The notes below the pieces were generated by a model. That model was not told the origin of the DNA, did not search any database, and saw nothing but the letters and a program-made list of their open reading frames with translations. Shown here in pieces: positions 13,916-13,949 of a DNA stretch of 13,949 nt (within the stretch, counting starts at the first letter, position 1; each line of letters starts with the position of its first letter). Position numbers and translations under genes: made by a program. This stretch comes from DAOTXK01 sp034435395 (GTDB lineage: Bacteria; Chloroflexota; Anaerolineae; Aggregatilineales; Ch27): positions 1 to 13,949 of the forward strand of contig DAOTXK010000057.1 of assembly GCA_034435395.1 (NCBI GenBank), read 5' to 3'.

Positions 13916-13949
13916 GCTGGGCTTCGCGTAGTCATGCCCGCGTAACAAC

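Noticed and set aside
12653..13948. A 431-codon minus-strand open frame
   Set aside because: It is the antisense shadow of the DUF362 gene. That gene has the promoter, SD and family motifs.

Overview
The window is GC-rich, tightly packed bacterial chromosome. The gene content suggests an uncultured member of the Chloroflexota (Anaerolineae-like). The clues are a serine hydroxymethyltransferase–aminomethyltransferase fusion, a small Flp-type pilin carrying a GQGLVEYALIL signature, a GTPase of the EF-G paralogue subfamily, and a DUF362 protein. This placement is inferred from protein character, not from a marker gene. No rRNA, tRNA, insertion sequence or CRISPR array was seen.

Layout. (1) 1-2995, minus strand: the 5' 998 codons of a gene fusing GlyA (SHMT) to GcvT. 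It runs off the left edge and lies opposite long spurious plus-strand reading frames. (2) 3187-4197, minus strand: three small genes, namely a Flp pilin with its terminator, a 62-residue CCHC zinc-finger-like protein, and an NTF2-like/DUF4440 protein. (3) 4312-6585, minus strand: a Zn/Cd/Pb-type P1B ATPase with extra cysteine clusters. A near-perfect 12-2-12 ArsR/SmtB-type operator lies just upstream, but no repressor gene is in the window. (4) 6726-9807, plus strand: a PfkB-family sugar/nucleoside kinase, then a strong sigma70-like promoter, a leader hairpin and an EF-G-like translational GTPase. A bidirectional terminator follows. (5) 9899-11304, minus strand: a two-gene operon of a tandem-HTH XRE regulator and a TPR protein, with its own promoter. 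(6) 11444-12472, minus strand: an unrecognised exported protein. (7) 12692-13915, plus strand: a DUF362 protein with a C-terminal membrane tail, transcribed from a clear promoter in the divergent intergenic region.

Gene cooperation. The GlyA-GcvT fusion would join two tetrahydrofolate one-carbon enzymes (glycine/serine interconversion and glycine cleavage) in one chain. The HTH and TPR genes are almost certainly co-transcribed. The metal ATPase appears to be a metal-derepressed efflux unit. The other neighbours look like unlinked housekeeping or accessory genes.

The most interesting signal is in the GlyA-GcvT linker. It contains a degenerate second copy of the GcvT N-terminal fold: about 45 residues align without gaps to the real GcvT domain 201 residues further on, and the catalytic Asp pair is replaced.
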